Positions 9,508-19,969 of a stretch of DNA of 64,000 nucleotides are shown one piece after another; position 1 is the stretch's first letter; the number at the start of each line of letters is the position of its first letter. The position numbers were made by a program, and so were the translations under genes. Location of the stretch: assembly GCF_006376675.1 (NCBI RefSeq), contig NZ_VEWK01000010.1:160384-224383 (forward strand). Reading direction: 5' to 3'. The DNA comes from Brucella pecoris. Its GTDB lineage: Bacteria > Pseudomonadota > Alphaproteobacteria > Rhizobiales > Rhizobiaceae. The notes beneath the pieces are model-generated. The model saw nothing but the letters and a program-made list of their open reading frames with translations, made no database searches and was not told where the DNA came from.

Positions 9508-11463
9508 ATGTCGGAAAAGCTTTACCCGGTCCTTGCCGAGGCAAAGAGAAACACGCTCATCGACAACGCAACCTATCTCGACTGGTATGAGGAGAGCGTG
9601 AGCGACCCGGACGGCTTCTGGGCAAAGCACGGACGGCGTATCGACTGGTTCAAGCCCTTCACCAAGGTCAAGAACACCGATTTCAACGGCGACGTGTCCA
9701 TCAAGTGGTATGAGGACGGCGTTACCAACATTTCCTATAACTGCATCGACCGCCACCTGAAGAGCCGTGGCGATCAGGTCGCCATCATCTGGGAAGGCGA
9801 CAATCCCTATATCGACAAGAAGATCACCTATCGCGAGTTGCACGAAAACGTCTGCCGTCTGGCGAATGTGCTGAAGAAGCACGGCGTGAAGAAGGGCGAC
9901 CGCGTCACGATCTACCTGCCGATGATCCCAGAAGCGGCCTATGCGATGCTGGCCTGCGCGCGCATCGGCGCTGTGCATTCGGTCGTCTTCGCCGGCTTCT
10001 CGCCGGAGGCACTTGCCGGTCGTATCGTCGATTGCGACTCCACTTTCGTCATCACGGCCGATGAAGGCGTGCGCGGCGGCAAGCCGGTTCCGCTGAAGGA
10101 AAACACCGACACCGCCATCGACATCGCTGCCAAACAATATGTCATGGTCAACAAGGTTCTCACCGTGCGCCGCACCGGCGGCAAGGTGAGCTGGGGACCG
10201 GGCCGCGATCTCTGGTACCATCAGGAAGTCGCAAGCGTCGAACCGACCTGCGATCCGGAACCGATGAATGCGGAAGATCCGCTCTTCATCCTCTACACGT
10301 CCGGCTCGACCGGCAAGCCGAAGGGCGTTCTGCATACCACGGCTGGCTATCTCGTCTATGCATCAATGACGCATCAATATGTCTTCGACTATCATGACGG
10401 TGACATCTACTGGTGCACGGCGGATGTGGGCTGGGTGACGGGTCACTCCTATATCGTCTACGGCCCGCTCGCCAACGGCGCGACAACATTGATGTTCGAA
10501 GGCGTGCCCAACTTCCCCGATCAGGGACGTTTCTGGGAAGTCATCGACAAGCATCACGTCAATATCTTCTATACCGCACCGACGGCCATCCGTGCACTGA
10601 TGGGTGCAGGTGATGAATTCGTCACCCGCTCGTCGCGCTCGACGCTGCGCCTGCTCGGTTCGGTTGGCGAGCCGATCAATCCGGAAGCCTGGGAATGGTA
10701 TTACAACGTCGTCGGAGACCAGCGATCGCCGATTGTCGATACGTGGTGGCAGACGGAAACTGGCGGCATTCTCATCACCCCGCTACCCGGTGCAACAGAC
10801 CTCAAGCCGGGTTCGGCAACGCGTCCGTTCTTCGGCATCAAGCCGGAACTGGTGGACAATGAAGGTGCCGTGGTTGAAGGTGCCGTGGACGGCAATCTCT
10901 GCATCATCGACTCATGGCCGGGCCAGATGCGCACGCTTTACGGCGATCATAGTCGCTTCATCGAAGCTTACTTCTCGACTTATAAGGGCAAGTATTTCAC
11001 CGGTGACGGCTGCCGTCGCGACGAAGACGGCTATTACTGGATCACGGGTCGCGTTGACGACGTGCTCAATATTTCCGGCCATCGTCTCGGCACGGCGGAA
11101 ATCGAATCGGCACTGGTCTCGCATCACTCGGTTTCGGAAGCTGCTGTCGTGGGCTATCCGCATCCGATCAAGGGACAGGGCATTTACTGCTATGTCACGC
11201 TGATGACGGGTGAAGCAGTTCAGGACGAAGATGCCCTGCGCAAGGAGCTGACCCAGCACGTGCGCAAGGAGATCGGCCCGATCGCCACGCCGGACAAGAT
11301 CCAGTTCTCGCCGGGCCTGCCGAAAACCCGCTCGGGCAAGATCATGCGCCGCATCCTGCGCAAGATCGCCGAAGACGAGTTCGGCGCACTGGGCGACACC
11401 TCGACGCTGGCCGATCCCGGCGTCGTGGACGACCTGATCGAAAATCGCCAGAACAAGAAGTGA
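9508..11463 (+). CDS. acs: acetyl-CoA synthetase
   Basis: AMP-forming acetate:CoA ligase of 651 residues, the normal length. Present are the adenylate motif YTSGSTGKPKG, the WWQTETGG block, the hinge region YYWITGRVDD and the catalytic lysine K611 in RSGKIMRRILRK, the site usually controlled by reversible acetylation. The start follows an AAGGAGG six bases upstream. It supports growth on acetate and propionate-like acids. A perfect hairpin terminator follows the stop. Confidence 0.97.
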   Translation: MSEKLYPVLAEAKRNTLIDNATYLDWYEESVSDPDGFWAKHGRRIDWFKPFTKVKNTDFNGDVSIKWYEDGVTNISYNCIDRHLKSRGDQVAIIWEGDNPYIDKKITYRELHENVCRLANVLKKHGVKKGDRVTIYLPMIPEAAYAMLACARIGAVHSVVFAGFSPEALAGRIVDCDSTFVITADEGVRGGKPVPLKENTDTAIDIAAKQYVMVNKVLTVRRTGGKVSWGPGRDLWYHQEVASVEPTCDPEPMNAEDPLFILYTSGSTGKPKGVLHTTAGYLVYASMTHQYVFDYHDGDIYWCTADVGWVTGHSYIVYGPLANGATTLMFEGVPNFPDQGRFWEVIDKHHVNIFYTAPTAIRALMGAGDEFVTRSSRSTLRLLGSVGEPINPEAWEWYYNVVGDQRSPIVDTWWQTETGGILITPLPGATDLKPGSATRPFFGIKPELVDNEGAVVEGAVDGNLCIIDSWPGQMRTLYGDHSRFIEAYFSTYKGKYFTGDGCRRDEDGYYWITGRVDDVLNISGHRLGTAEIESALVSHHSVSEAAVVGYPHPIKGQGIYCYVTLMTGEAVQDEDALRKELTQHVRKEIGPIATPDKIQFSPGLPKTRSGKIMRRILRKIAEDEFGALGDTSTLADPGVVDDLIENRQNKK

Positions 11464-11467
11464 CAAA

Positions 11468-11500
11468 CAGAAAGGCCGGGAACTTCCCGGCCTTTCTGTT
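11468..11500 (+). terminator. acs terminator
   Basis: Perfect 15-base-pair inverted repeat (CAGAAAGGCCGGGAA and its complement) around a single central base, beginning five bases after the acs stop. The final T-run is short. Confidence 0.8.
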
Positions 11501-11518
11501 CTGGAGATGCCCCGCCCT

Positions 11519-11611
11519 CCTCATCCTGAGGAAGCGTCCTGAGCTTGCCGAAGGACGCTGTCTCGAAGGATCGTCCTTCGACACGGTGCTGCGCACCGGC
11601 TCAGGATGAGG
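11519..11611. repeat. 93-bp palindromic intergenic repeat (family 1, expanded copy)
   Basis: The ends are a perfect 12-bp inverted repeat (CCTCATCCTGAG / CTCAGGATGAGG). Inside lies a second hairpin AGCGTCCT/AGGACGCT. The ends are shared with the shorter copies at 16311, 16443, 39902 and 40075, so this is an expanded member of the same dispersed family. Confidence 0.8.
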
Positions 11612-11648
11612 GCGTTGCAGGCCGCAGGAGCGGAAATATCCCAAACTT

Positions 11649-11867
11649 TTAAAAATCGATCGACCTTCCCTTGATCTCCCAGTCGCCATAACGGGCGGGG
11701 TCCTTGCCCCCACGACCGCCGATTTCGCGGGGCGCTGCGTTTGCCTTTTCGGCTGCGCGGCGCGCTTCGGCTTCCTTCAGCGCGCGCTGGGCCGCAGGCG
11801 GAAGATCTTCGAACGTGCGCTTGTCTACGTTTTCCGGGCTTTGGGTTGCTTCGGTTTTTTCGCTCAT
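11649..11867 (-). CDS. DUF1674 / SDHAF4-like succinate dehydrogenase assembly factor
   Basis: A 72-residue, charged, alanine-rich protein whose C-terminus (GGKDPARYGDWEIKGRSIDF) is the conserved signature of DUF1674. The family includes the mitochondrial assembly factor SDHAF4, which acts on flavinated SdhA. In this window it is far from any sdh gene. AGGAA precedes the ATG. It is divergent from htpX. Confidence 0.8.
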   Translation of the reverse strand: MSEKTEATQSPENVDKRTFEDLPPAAQRALKEAEARRAAEKANAAPREIGGRGGKDPARYGDWEIKGRSIDF

Positions 11868-12002
11868 CGATCACATTCCTGTTGGCTGCATCAGCTCCCA
11901 TTATTGAAGCGAAGCCTTTTCATACCCATCATATAGGCAGAAAGGCTTGCCATGCAAAACCCCTACGGGGTCAAGCAGCCTAAGATTTGGAGACCGCCAC
12001 CG

Positions 12003-12980
12003 ATGAATATGACGAAAACTGCCATGCTGATCGCCCTCATGACGGTCATGTTCATGAGCATCGGTTATTTGCTGGGCGGCGGTGGCGGCATGATGATTGC
12101 GCTCGTGATCGCTGTCGCCATGAATCTGTTTGGCTACTGGAACTCCGACAAGATGGTGCTGCGCATGTACAATGCACAGCAAGTGGACGAGCGCAGCGCA
12201 CCGGATTATTACCGCATGGTGAGCGGCCTTGCCGCCAATGCAGGCCTGCCCATGCCGAAGGTCTATATCATCCACGAAGACCAGCCGAACGCTTTTGCCA
12301 CAGGTCGCAATCCCGAAAATGCCGCCGTCGCGGCCACGACCGGCCTCCTCAACCGCCTGACGCCGGAAGAAGTCGCCGGCGTGATGGCGCATGAGCTGGC
12401 GCACGTCCAGAACCGCGACACGCTGACCATGACCATCGTGGCGACCCTTGCCGGTGCCATATCCATGCTCGGCAATTTTGCCTTCTTCCTTGGCGGCAAC
12501 CGCGAAAACGGCAATGGCATCATGGGCGTCGTCGGCACCATTCTCGCCATGATCGTCGCCCCCTTCGCCGCAATGATCGTGCAGATGGCCGTCAGCCGCA
12601 CCCGCGAATATGCCGCCGACAAGCGCGGCGCGGAAATCTGCGGCAATCCGCTGTGGCTGTCCTCGGCGCTGGGCAAGATCGCGCGCGGTGCCAAGGCCAT
12701 CCCGAATGAGGAAGCCGAACACAACCCCGCAACCGCGCATATGTTCATCATCAATCCCTTGAGCGGGCGTGGCGCGGACAATCTTTTCTCGACCCACCCG
12801 GATACCGATAACCGTATTGCAGCACTGGAACAGATGGCTGTCCAGATGGGTATCCGCTCGGCTGGAATGACGCCGCGCAGTTCTGCCCCTTCACAAAACA
12901 GTGGTCCCTGGGGGCAAAGAAGTGGTAATGCAGGCGGTAACAGCAATGGCGGTTCCGGTTATCGGGGGCCGTGGTCCTAA
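12003..12980 (+). CDS. htpX: membrane zinc metalloprotease HtpX
   Basis: An M48-family inner-membrane protease of 325 residues that degrades damaged membrane proteins. Two N-terminal helices span about 7-45. The zinc motif HELAH is at 130-134, and a later EYAADKRGA supplies the third ligand. Two further hydrophobic segments follow the HExxH. The tail is rich in Gly, Ser and Asn. I start at 12003 to match the family; the frame opens 17 codons earlier. rsmB follows after 15 bases. Confidence 0.94.
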   Translation: MNMTKTAMLIALMTVMFMSIGYLLGGGGGMMIALVIAVAMNLFGYWNSDKMVLRMYNAQQVDERSAPDYYRMVSGLAANAGLPMPKVYIIHEDQPNAFATGRNPENAAVAATTGLLNRLTPEEVAGVMAHELAHVQNRDTLTMTIVATLAGAISMLGNFAFFLGGNRENGNGIMGVVGTILAMIVAPFAAMIVQMAVSRTREYAADKRGAEICGNPLWLSSALGKIARGAKAIPNEEAEHNPATAHMFIINPLSGRGADNLFSTHPDTDNRIAALEQMAVQMGIRSAGMTPRSSAPSQNSGPWGQRSGNAGGNSNGGSGYRGPWS

Positions 12981-12995
12981 ATAAAGCAGAACAGT

Positions 12996-14402
12996 GTGAA
13001 CGATAAAAAGCCCGCGCCGAAGCGTGGAAACAAAAAGCCACAATCCAACAACAGCGCTGCAGAGCTGCGCCCCGGTCTGGCCGCGCGCCTGACTGCGGCG
13101 CGACTGCTTGGCGCGGTGATTGAAAAGAACACCTCGCTCGACGGTTTGACCGACAATACCCACGGCCATCCGCAATATCTGGCGCTGGAGCCGCGCGACC
13201 GTGCACTGGTTCGCGCCATTCTCGGTTCTGCTCTGCGCAATCGCGGCAGCATCGAGCGCGCCATCAACAAGCGCCTCGACCGGCCTCTGCCGGAAAATGC
13301 GGTAGCGCTGAAGCATCTGCTGCATGTCGCCATCGCGCAGATTTTCTATCTCAATCTGCCCGATCATTCGGCCGTTGATCTGGCTGTGGAAGCAGCGAAC
13401 AGCGATCCGCGCAACCGCAAATATGCCGGTCTCGTCAATGCGCTGTTGCGGCGCCTGTCGCGCAACAAGGAACGCGCACTCGCCCACACATTGCAGCCGG
13501 AAACCAATGTGCCGGAGTGGTTTGCCAAAAGCATCGCCGACGCCTATGGCGTGGAAAAAGCCACCTCCATTCTCGCCATGCATGCCTATGAGCCGTCGAT
13601 CGATTTCACGGTCAAGGGCGATGCGAAGGAGTGGGCCGAAAAGCTCGGCGGTGTCGCATTGCCCAACGGTTCGGTGCGCCTCTCATCCGTCGAAGGCAAT
13701 CTCACCGAGCTGCCCGGCTTTGCCGAAGGCGACTGGTGGGTGCAGGATGTGGCGGCAAGCCTGCCTGCGCGCCTGATGGGTGACATCAAAGGCAAACGGG
13801 TCGCCGACCTGTGTGCGGCTCCCGGCGGCAAGACGGCGCAGCTTGTGCTTCAGGGCGCAGACGTAACCGCGCTCGACCTTTCCGAAAACCGGCTCAAACG
13901 CCTGCGCGGCAATCTGGAACGTCTCGGTTTCGAGGCGAAGACCGTCGCAACCAATCTGATGGATTTCCAACCGGATGAACTGTTCGACGCGGTCCTTCTG
14001 GATGCGCCCTGCTCATCCACCGGCACCGTGCGCCGTCACCCGGACGTGCCGTGGACCAAGACGCCGCAGGACATTACAAAGCTCGCCGAACTTCAGGGCA
14101 AGCTTTTGGCGCATGCAGCCACTCTGGTCAAACCCGGCGGCGTAATCGTCTTTTCCAATTGTTCCCTGCATCCGCTCGAAGGTGAGGAAATGGCGCGCAA
14201 GGCGGCAGAAAATCCGCTGCTTGAGCCCTACCCGATCACGGAGCAGGATTGCCCCGGCCTGAACGGGCTTCTGGACGGGCTGGTGACAGCGGAAGGTTTT
14301 CTGCGATCCACGCCTGCCGATCTGCCTGCCGACAAATTCGATGGCAATCCGCATATGGCTGGCATGGACGGTTTCTTCGCGGCCCGCTTCAAGCGCGTAT
14401 AA
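12996..14402 (+). CDS. rsmB: RsmB-family rRNA cytosine-5 methyltransferase
   Basis: SAM-dependent RNA m5C methyltransferase of 468 residues with a GTG start. It has an N-terminal NusB-like RNA-binding domain (about 25-165), then the methyltransferase with the SAM loop CAAPGGKT at 273-280, DAPCSSTG at 336-343 and the nucleophile C389 in FSNCSLHPLEGEE. This arrangement marks RsmB, which methylates C967 of 16S rRNA in E. coli. It is downstream of htpX and upstream of the heparinase-like gene. Confidence 0.9.
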   Translation: MNDKKPAPKRGNKKPQSNNSAAELRPGLAARLTAARLLGAVIEKNTSLDGLTDNTHGHPQYLALEPRDRALVRAILGSALRNRGSIERAINKRLDRPLPENAVALKHLLHVAIAQIFYLNLPDHSAVDLAVEAANSDPRNRKYAGLVNALLRRLSRNKERALAHTLQPETNVPEWFAKSIADAYGVEKATSILAMHAYEPSIDFTVKGDAKEWAEKLGGVALPNGSVRLSSVEGNLTELPGFAEGDWWVQDVAASLPARLMGDIKGKRVADLCAAPGGKTAQLVLQGADVTALDLSENRLKRLRGNLERLGFEAKTVATNLMDFQPDELFDAVLLDAPCSSTGTVRRHPDVPWTKTPQDITKLAELQGKLLAHAATLVKPGGVIVFSNCSLHPLEGEEMARKAAENPLLEPYPITEQDCPGLNGLLDGLVTAEGFLRSTPADLPADKFDGNPHMAGMDGFFAARFKRV

Positions 14403-14474
14403 AACCGCTAAATAAGTGTTTTGACATATCGGGCGCATTTCCGCCCGGTATGGTTAACACTCGATTCACCATTC

Positions 14475-14488
14475 TATAGAATTCTATA
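14475..14488. repeat. 14-bp perfect AT-rich palindrome
   Basis: TATAGAATTCTATA lies between rsmB and the heparinase-like gene. It could be a protein-binding site for the downstream gene; nothing else supports this. Confidence 0.3.
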
Positions 14489-14549
14489 ACGGCACGAATC
14501 CGAGAAACGTGCCCTGCAAGGGATCAGGCCGAACATTGGCCGCAGGATA

Positions 14550-16292
14550 ATGACAAACGATACGGAGAAAGACCGGGTGGCAGTCGCTCTTAGCGAAACC
14601 CCACATCTTTGGGGACTGGCCGTTGCACAGGCGTGGCGCAAGTTCAGCCGCCGTCTGCGCATGGGGCCGCTCTATCGCTGGCGCTTCACCGGCTTCACCC
14701 CGGATCGTATCCTGATCGCCCCGCCAGATCTGCGCGTCGCAGACCCGCAGCTTGCGCAGGAGTTCTACCACGGTCGTTTTGCACTGGCTGGTCGTCTGGT
14801 CGAAACCGGTGGACTGTCGCCTTTCGCCGTCGAGCCGCCGACGCCCGAATGGGAAGCAGCACTTCATAGTTTCGGCTGGCTGCGTCATCTGAAAAGCGCC
14901 AATAGCGAACTGGCAACCGCCAATGCGCGCGCGCTTGTCGATGACTGGATGCGCATGTTCGGCAAGCGCATCGGCGGCCTTGCCTGGTCGCCGGAAGTGA
15001 CCGCCCAGCGCATCATCGCCTGGCTTCAACATTCGAATCTCATCCTGTCGGGTGCCGAACTCCCCGCCTATCGTCGCTTCATGCGCTCGCTGGCCATGCA
15101 GGTGCGTTACCTGCGCACGGTCGCTGCCGCCATGGATGATGGCGAGGAACGCTTGCGCGCCCGCATCGCGCTGGCATTCGCCGCTCTGGCACTGCCTGTT
15201 TCGCCGCCGACGGCACGCGCCGCGCGGCGCAATCTGGAATATGAGCTGAAGCGTCAGATCCTGCCGGATGGCGGGCATATATCACGTAATCCGGTCAGTG
15301 TTCTGGAACTTTTGGCCGATCTTCTGCCGCTCCGCCAGACCTATGCCAATGGCACGGAATCCCCGCCCAAGGCGCTGATTGAAGCTGTCGAACGCATGTT
15401 GCCAGCACTGCGTTTCTTCCGCCATCAGGATGGCAGCCTTGCGCTTTTCAACGGCGTCGGCCCAACCATGCCGGAACGCATCATCTCGGTTCTCCGGCAC
15501 GACGAAACGGCTGGATCGCCGCTGACCCATGCCCCCTATTCCGGCTATGAACGGCTGTCGATGGGCTCAACCACCGTCATCGCCGATACAGGATTGCCGC
15601 CTCCGGTCACCGCTTCGCGGGATGCCCATGCCGGTTGCCTTGCCTTCGAAATGTCCTCGGGGCGCCAGCGCTATATCGTCAATTCCGGCATCGACCGTTT
15701 CGGTCCGCCGGAATTTCGCCCATTGGGCCGCTCGACGGCTGCGCACTCCACCGTCACCATCAACGACACCTCCTCGTGCCGCTTCAGCCTCAATGCTGGC
15801 CTTTCCAACATGATCGGCACGCCGATCATTGCAGGCCCGGCCCGCGTGCAACGCGACCGGATCGAAGAAATGGGACGGCAGGGTTTTGTTGCCAGCCATG
15901 ACGGCTATGCACGTCTGTTCGGCATCTATCACGAACGCCGCCTCGTGCTTTCCCACAATGGCAGCGTCATTCAGGGCTCGGACCGTTTCTATCGCGGCGA
16001 CGGCCGTCCGCTGAAAGCCAATGGACGCGACAATATCGCGGTTCGTTTCCATCTGCATCCGTCAGTCGACATTTCCTTTGATGAGAACGGGTTGATCGTT
16101 CTGTCTGCGGATCGCGACGACACCTGGGTCTTCTCCTGCTTTGAAGTTGCGCCGCAACTGGAGGATTCGATCTTCTTTGCGGGTTTCCGCGGCCCCGTGA
16201 CGTCGAAGCAGATCGTGCTCTCCTTCCCGGCTTCCGAATTGCCGGAAGTGAACTGGCAGTTCAGCCGCGTTGCCCTTGGCAGTTACGTATAA
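14550..16292 (+). CDS. heparinase II/III-like protein
   Basis: A 580-residue protein with an N-terminal alpha-helical barrel-like region and a C-terminal beta-rich domain, as in the heparinase II/III family (segments NSGIDRFGPPEFRPLGRSTA and TAAHSTVTIND are typical). In Hyphomicrobiales this gene lies beside rsmB and purH, but its substrate is unknown; a true lyase role is not shown. The ATG at 14550 has a weak ribosome site; a GTG at 14577 preceded by GGAG is an alternative. No clear signal peptide. Confidence 0.85.
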   Translation: MTNDTEKDRVAVALSETPHLWGLAVAQAWRKFSRRLRMGPLYRWRFTGFTPDRILIAPPDLRVADPQLAQEFYHGRFALAGRLVETGGLSPFAVEPPTPEWEAALHSFGWLRHLKSANSELATANARALVDDWMRMFGKRIGGLAWSPEVTAQRIIAWLQHSNLILSGAELPAYRRFMRSLAMQVRYLRTVAAAMDDGEERLRARIALAFAALALPVSPPTARAARRNLEYELKRQILPDGGHISRNPVSVLELLADLLPLRQTYANGTESPPKALIEAVERMLPALRFFRHQDGSLALFNGVGPTMPERIISVLRHDETAGSPLTHAPYSGYERLSMGSTTVIADTGLPPPVTASRDAHAGCLAFEMSSGRQRYIVNSGIDRFGPPEFRPLGRSTAAHSTVTINDTSSCRFSLNAGLSNMIGTPIIAGPARVQRDRIEEMGRQGFVASHDGYARLFGIYHERRLVLSHNGSVIQGSDRFYRGDGRPLKANGRDNIAVRFHLHPSVDISFDENGLIVLSADRDDTWVFSCFEVAPQLEDSIFFAGFRGPVTSKQIVLSFPASELPEVNWQFSRVALGSYV

Positions 16293-16310
16293 TCTGCCTC
16301 CCGCTGCTCC

Positions 16311-16350
16311 CCCTTCGAGACGGCGCTGCCGCGCCTCCTCAGGATGAGGG
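16311..16350 (-). repeat. family 1 repeat, first of an inverted pair
   Basis: A 40-base unit reading CCCTTCGAGA...CAGGATGAGGG. Its reverse complement matches the unit at 16443 at 38 of 40 positions. Confidence 0.8.
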
Positions 16351-16442
16351 TGGAGTGCAATCAATGAGCCTCGACGAACGACACGCGCGTTTGCGGGTCG
16401 ACAGCGACAGATCTATTCTGAAATACTCTTCAAGCACCAACG

Positions 16443-16489
16443 CCCTCACCCTGAGGAGGCGCGGCAACGCCGTCTCGAAGGGTCGAGGG
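16443..16489 (+). repeat. family 1 repeat, second of an inverted pair
   Basis: Inverted partner of the copy at 16311, differing at two of 40 aligned bases. It ends GAAGGGTCGAGGG. Confidence 0.8.
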
Positions 16490-16635
16490 TCAATGGGATC
16501 GAATGCGGGGCAAGAAATACCTCTTCACCGTTCTTTTCCGGCCTTTTGCGGTAGGATTCTCGGCGCGTCTGTGTTAGGGCGAGCCGTCCACTTTCCTGAA
16601 CGCATCCGTTTCAGCAACGAAGAGACCAACTCCCT

Positions 16636-18252
16636 ATGGCTGTCAGCTCCAAGCATATTCCCGCTCCCGATCTTCATCGGGTGCGCCGCGCCCTCCTTTC
16701 TGTTTCCGACAAAACCGGCCTGATCGATTTCGCAAAAGCGCTGCACGCGCAGGGCGTCGAAATCCTTTCGACCGGCGGTACCGCCAAGTCGATTGCTGCC
16801 GAAGGCATTCCGGTGAAGGATGTATCCGAAGTCACCGGCTTTCCGGAAATCATGGACGGGCGCGTCAAGACGCTGCATCCGGCAGTTCATGGCGGCCTGC
16901 TCGCCGTGCGCAATGACCCCGAACACGTTGCCGCCATGGAAGAACACGGCATTGGCGGCATCGATCTCGCCGTCATCAATCTCTATCCGTTCGAAGAAGT
17001 CCGCTTCAAGGGCGGCGACTACGACACCACTGTCGAGAACATCGACATTGGCGGCCCGGCGATGATCCGCGCTTCGGCCAAGAACCATGCCTATGTCGCA
17101 ACGGTCGTCGATCCTGCCGACTATGCCGACGTCGTCGCTGAACTGGAAAAGCATGCAGGCTCCCTGCCGCTCGCCTTCCGCAAAAAGCTCGCCGCCAAGG
17201 CATTTTCGCGCACTGCGGCCTATGATGCAGCCATCTCCAACTGGTTTGCCGAAGCAATCGACGAAGAAACCCCGGTCTATCGCTCGGTCGCTGGCAAGCT
17301 GCATTCCGTCATGCGCTATGGTGAAAACCCGCACCAGACGGCTGGTTTTTATCTCACCGGAGAAAAGCGCCCCGGCGTCGCCACCGCGACCCAGCTTCAG
17401 GGCAAGCAGCTTTCCTACAACAACATCAACGACACCGATGCGGCTTTCGAGTTCGTCGCCGAATTCGATCCGGCCCGTACCGCAGCCGTCGCCATCATCA
17501 AGCACGCCAATCCGTGCGGCGTGGCGGAAGCGGCGACGATCACCGAAGCCTATCTCAAGGCGCTTGCCTGCGATCCGGTTTCGGCTTTCGGTGGTATTGT
17601 TGCGCTCAACAAGACGCTCGATGAGGAAGCCGCTGAAGAGATCGTCAAGATCTTCACCGAAGTCATTATCGCACCGGATGCCACCGAGGGCGCACAGGCC
17701 ATCGTCGCTGCCAAGAAGAACCTGCGCCTGCTCGTGACCGGCGGCCTGCCAGACCCACGCGCCAAGGGCATTGCCGCCAAGACCGTTGCCGGTGGCCTGC
17801 TGGTTCAGTCGCGCGACAACGGCGTGGTCGATGATCTCGATCTCAAGGTCGTCACCAAGCGTGCCCCGACCGATGCCGAGCTCAACGATCTGAAATTCGC
17901 CTTTCGCGTCGGCAAGCATGTGAAGTCGAACGCCATTGTCTATGTGAAGGACGGCGCAACGGTCGGTATCGGCGCAGGCCAGATGAGCCGCGTGGATTCG
18001 GCCCGCATCGCAGCCCGCAAGGCAGAAGATGCAGCGGAAGCCGCAGGTCTTGCAGAGCCGCTCACCAAGGGTTGCGTGGTCGCGTCCGACGCGTTCTTCC
18101 CGTTTGCCGACGGTCTGCTATCCGCCGTTCAGGCTGGTGCGACAGCCGTCATCCAGCCGGGCGGCTCAATGCGTGACGACGACGTGATCGCCGCTGCCGA
18201 CGAACATGGCATCGCCATGGTCATGACGGGTATGCGCCATTTCCGCCATTAG
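16636..18252 (+). CDS. purH: bifunctional AICAR transformylase / IMP cyclohydrolase
   Basis: The last two steps of purine synthesis, from AICAR to IMP, in a 538-residue cytosolic enzyme. The N-terminal MGS-like cyclohydrolase domain starts at ALLSVSDKTGL and includes the STGGTA loop. The transformylase domain carries LRYGENPHQ-like MRYGENPHQTAG and the catalytic KHANPCG. The C-terminal SDAFFPFADG and GGSMRDDDV blocks are intact. Confidence 0.97.
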   Translation: MAVSSKHIPAPDLHRVRRALLSVSDKTGLIDFAKALHAQGVEILSTGGTAKSIAAEGIPVKDVSEVTGFPEIMDGRVKTLHPAVHGGLLAVRNDPEHVAAMEEHGIGGIDLAVINLYPFEEVRFKGGDYDTTVENIDIGGPAMIRASAKNHAYVATVVDPADYADVVAELEKHAGSLPLAFRKKLAAKAFSRTAAYDAAISNWFAEAIDEETPVYRSVAGKLHSVMRYGENPHQTAGFYLTGEKRPGVATATQLQGKQLSYNNINDTDAAFEFVAEFDPARTAAVAIIKHANPCGVAEAATITEAYLKALACDPVSAFGGIVALNKTLDEEAAEEIVKIFTEVIIAPDATEGAQAIVAAKKNLRLLVTGGLPDPRAKGIAAKTVAGGLLVQSRDNGVVDDLDLKVVTKRAPTDAELNDLKFAFRVGKHVKSNAIVYVKDGATVGIGAGQMSRVDSARIAARKAEDAAEAAGLAEPLTKGCVVASDAFFPFADGLLSAVQAGATAVIQPGGSMRDDDVIAAADEHGIAMVMTGMRHFRH

Positions 18253-18308
18253 AGCTTTTACGCATTATCCTGCGCAAAACCGCTTCGCGCTTTTGCTGGA
18301 AATGCTCT
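18251..18308. repeat. palindromic repeat after purH
   Basis: An imperfect palindrome bounded by AGAGC and GCTCT with an inner GCGCAAAA / TTTTGC hairpin. It has the layout of the small palindromic units seen elsewhere in the window. Confidence 0.5.
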
Positions 18309-18336
18309 AAAACCGCATAGAATATGCATTTATCGA

Positions 18337-18368
18337 AGCCCCGGAATCAATCATTCCGGGGCTTTTCG
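18337..18368 (+). terminator. purH terminator
   Basis: Perfect 11-base-pair stem AGCCCCGGAAT/ATTCCGGGGCT with a five-base loop followed by TTTTCG. Confidence 0.85.
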
Positions 18369-18398
18369 TTTTCAATAAGTTTCGTTTAAATTCGTTTC
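18364..18398 (+). promoter_or_regulatory. candidate DeoR/GlpR-type operator upstream of glpK
   Basis: Three copies of TTTCGTTT or a one-base variant (18364-18371, 18380-18387, 18390-18397) lie 30-65 bases before the glpK start. GlpR and other DeoR-family repressors often bind TTTCGTTT-like direct repeats, so control by such a repressor is likely; no repressor gene is present here. Confidence 0.4.
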
Positions 18399-18427
18399 AG
18401 CATTGAATAAACGGGAGGAGTTCGCCC

Positions 18428-19927
<1,500 letters not shown>

Positions 19928-19947
19928 GCCGGCTGAATATCGAGGTT

Positions 19948-19969
19948 CCGGCCCGTTACAGCGGGCCGG
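19948..19969. terminator. hairpin at convergent glpK and MFS gene ends
   Basis: Stem CCGGCCCG/CGGGCCGG around a six-base loop that contains the MFS stop codon. There is no clear T-run on either side, so intrinsic termination is uncertain. Confidence 0.4.

Larger units (their letters stand above)
16293..16635. other. 343-base intergenic region holding a repeat pair
   Basis: The space between the heparinase-like gene and purH is occupied mainly by two inverted copies of the family 1 repeat (16311-16350 and 16443-16489) with 92 bases between them. I see no coding signal; a short frame at 16355 overlaps the repeat and has no gene-like features. Confidence 0.6.

Noticed and set aside
18364..18398. 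TTTCGTTT repeats as a possible CRISPR-like array
   Set aside because: Only three octamers with unequal spacing and no spacer structure; an operator is more likely.
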